Assembly (NCBI GenBank): GCA_903917425.1
Contig: CAIXAQ010000750.1
Location: forward strand, 1-23,843
Reading direction: 5' to 3'
Length of the DNA: 23,843 nucleotides
Source of the DNA: an uncultured Bacteroidales bacterium
Lineage (GTDB): Bacteria > Bacteroidota > Bacteroidia > Bacteroidales > UBA4417
Shown piece after piece: positions 22,525 to 23,843 of this stretch. A program made the position numbers and the translations under genes. The first letter of the stretch is position 1. Each line of letters opens with the position of its first letter. Under the pieces are notes generated by a model that was given only the letters and a program-made list of their open reading frames with translations, searched no databases and was not told where the DNA came from.

Positions 22525-23843
22525 ATGAGACTCGGTCGCATTCGCAAACGAGGTGCCATATTAACCATAACGCTTTCGTTTTTCCTGTGTTTAAATTGTC
22601 AATCTAATACCAATCAAGCAGTAACTATGGAAATTCCGGATACTTTGCAAAACCGCCAGCCCGCTGTAGCTGGTCAATTTTACCCTTCTGATTCCTCCGA
22701 ACTGCAGCGAACTTTAAAAAAGCTCTTCGCTAAAGCTCCGGATTCGGACGCCAACAGTGAAGTCCGGGCCATAATTTCGCCACACGCGGGATACGTTTTC
22801 TCAGGAGAAGTTGCGGCAGCAGCATTTAACCAGCTTTATCCTGAAAAGGAATACAAAACCATATTTGTAATTGGCAGCAGCCATCGCAATTCGTTCGCCG
22901 GAGGGTCGGTTTACAGTATTGGTAATTATATCACGCCTTTGGGAACCGTAAAGACTGACTTCGAAACAGCACAGAAACTTGTAGCCGGGAATAAAGTCTT
23001 AGCCTTCGATCCCAACTATCACCGGGCTGAACATAGCATTGAAGTTCAGATTCCTTTTTTGCAATATTACCGGGAAAAGGACTTTAAAATTGTCGCGATT
23101 TTATTGGGGACTCAGAATAAGGAAACCTGCAGGCAGGTAGCCGCTGCTCTGAAACCTTATTTTTCGCCCGAAAATCTGTTTGTTATCAGTACCGATTTCT
23201 CGCATTATCCGGCTTACGCCGATGCAGTTAAAACAGATAAAAAAATGGCAGACGCAATTGCTACCAACGATCCCGCATATTTTATACAAGCCCTTGACAG
23301 CTGTACCGAAATGAAAGTTGTTAACCTTTCCACCCCCTGCTGTTCGTGGCCAAGCGTTCTTACTCTTATGTATCTTACTGAGGACAAGGATGATATTGTC
23401 TATAAACAGTTGATGTATAAAAATTCGGGCGATTCGGAATATGGCGAAAAGAATCGTGTGGTTGGCTATTATGCGCTGAGTGTTGTTCAAAAAAAGCAGG
23501 ATACAATGTTACTGACCGAAACCGAAAAGAAAGAACTGCTCCTACTTGCGCGAAACGCGATACAATCCAATTTGGCAGAAAAAGGCATTCCGGAAATGGA
23601 TGTTAAATCACTTCCGCCGGCTCTTTGCGCCAAAGCCGGGGCGTTTGTGACCCTGAAAAAACAAGGTCAGCTGCGTGGGTGCATAGGGCATTTCGATGCG
23701 GATGAGCCACTCTTTAAAACCGTTCAACGAATGGCCGTTGCGGCTGCCACCCGCGATAGCCGTTTTTCGGCAGTAATAGCTAAGGAAATGAACCTGATCG
23801 ATATCGAAATCTCGGTACTCACACCTTTACAGAAAATACAAAA
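22525..23843 (+). CDS. MEMO1-AMMECR1 fusion, AmmeMemoRadiSam system (cut by window edge)
   Basis: 439 codons and two bases are visible, with no stop. Residues 1-25 (basic LGRIRKR, then ILTITLSFFLCLNC) look like an export or lipoprotein signal; C25 or C22 could be lipidated, though neither lipobox is ideal. The MEMO1 domain (~44-320) begins RQPAVAGQFYPSD and has the metal-site residues of the family: H87 in SPHAGYVFSGE, H120 in GSSHRNSF, H227 in STDFSHYPAY and C272/C273 in TPCCSWPS. RAEHSIEVQIPFLQ is also typical. The AMMECR1 domain starts ~331 (TETEKKELLLLARNAI) with KKQGQLRGCIGHF (LRGCIG at 383-388) and VAAATRDSRF, and is truncated. The system pairs these two with a radical SAM enzyme, not visible here; its reaction is unknown. 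A start at M35 (22627) would remove the signal. Confidence 0.9.
   Translation, partial: MRLGRIRKRGAILTITLSFFLCLNCQSNTNQAVTMEIPDTLQNRQPAVAGQFYPSDSSELQRTLKKLFAKAPDSDANSEVRAIISPHAGYVFSGEVAAAAFNQLYPEKEYKTIFVIGSSHRNSFAGGSVYSIGNYITPLGTVKTDFETAQKLVAGNKVLAFDPNYHRAEHSIEVQIPFLQYYREKDFKIVAILLGTQNKETCRQVAAALKPYFSPENLFVISTDFSHYPAYADAVKTDKKMADAIATNDPAYFIQALDSCTEMKVVNLSTPCCSWPSVLTLMYLTEDKDDIVYKQLMYKNSGDSEYGEKNRVVGYYALSVVQKKQDTMLLTETEKKELLLLARNAIQSNLAEKGIPEMDVKSLPPALCAKAGAFVTLKKQGQLRGCIGHFDADEPLFKTVQRMAVAAATRDSRFSAVIAKEMNLIDIEISVLTPLQKIQ

Overview
The window looks like a chromosomal stretch from a member of the Bacteroidota, probably of Bacteroidales/Marinilabiliales type. The evidence is internal. There are several exported proteins with type IX secretion (T9SS) C-terminal domains, a GldH gliding/T9SS lipoprotein and a gingipain-like C25 peptidase. 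Promoters fit the Bacteroidota consensus TTTG-N19-TAnnTTTG, and there are no obvious Shine-Dalgarno sites. Composition is moderately AT-rich. I saw no rRNA, tRNA, CRISPR array, insertion sequence or phage gene.

Layout. The left edge (1-2705, minus) is the N-terminal two thirds of a large SNF2-type helicase, cut just before its ATPase motor. It is divergent from a small atypical short-chain dehydrogenase (3003-3635) and a 1472-residue secreted C25 peptidase (3735-8153). Next comes a small regulatory module: a DUF6249-like membrane protein (minus), then an ECF sigma factor and a two-TM membrane protein that could be its anti-sigma (plus). msrB (a lipoprotein methionine sulfoxide reductase) and an 865-residue lamin-tail-domain surface protein follow on the minus strand. 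Housekeeping genes asd (interrupted by a one-base frameshift) and ribF come next on plus. 15.8-18.6 kb is a decayed region: a T9SS type-B surface protein is flanked by two orphan or frameshifted type-A sorting domains and a C-terminal scrap of a second gldH. Intact gldH and mnmA (minus) follow, then an exported GH29 alpha-L-fucosidase and, cut by the right edge, a MEMO1-AMMECR1 fusion of the AmmeMemoRadiSam system.

Working together. T9SS is the common thread: GldH belongs to the gliding/secretion machinery and the C25 peptidase, lamin-tail protein and type-B protein look like its cargo. The other genes are mostly independent housekeeping or envelope functions, not one operon.

Most unusual are the intergenic repeats. 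Eighteen consecutive, exactly phased 7-base units lie between gldH and mnmA (19187-19312). A related G-rich 7/8-base family (core GGGGCGA) recurs at five intergenic sites. A ~125-145 bp imperfect direct repeat carrying that core sits just behind the stop codons of both asd and ribF. I see no clearly new multi-gene defence or biosynthetic system here.
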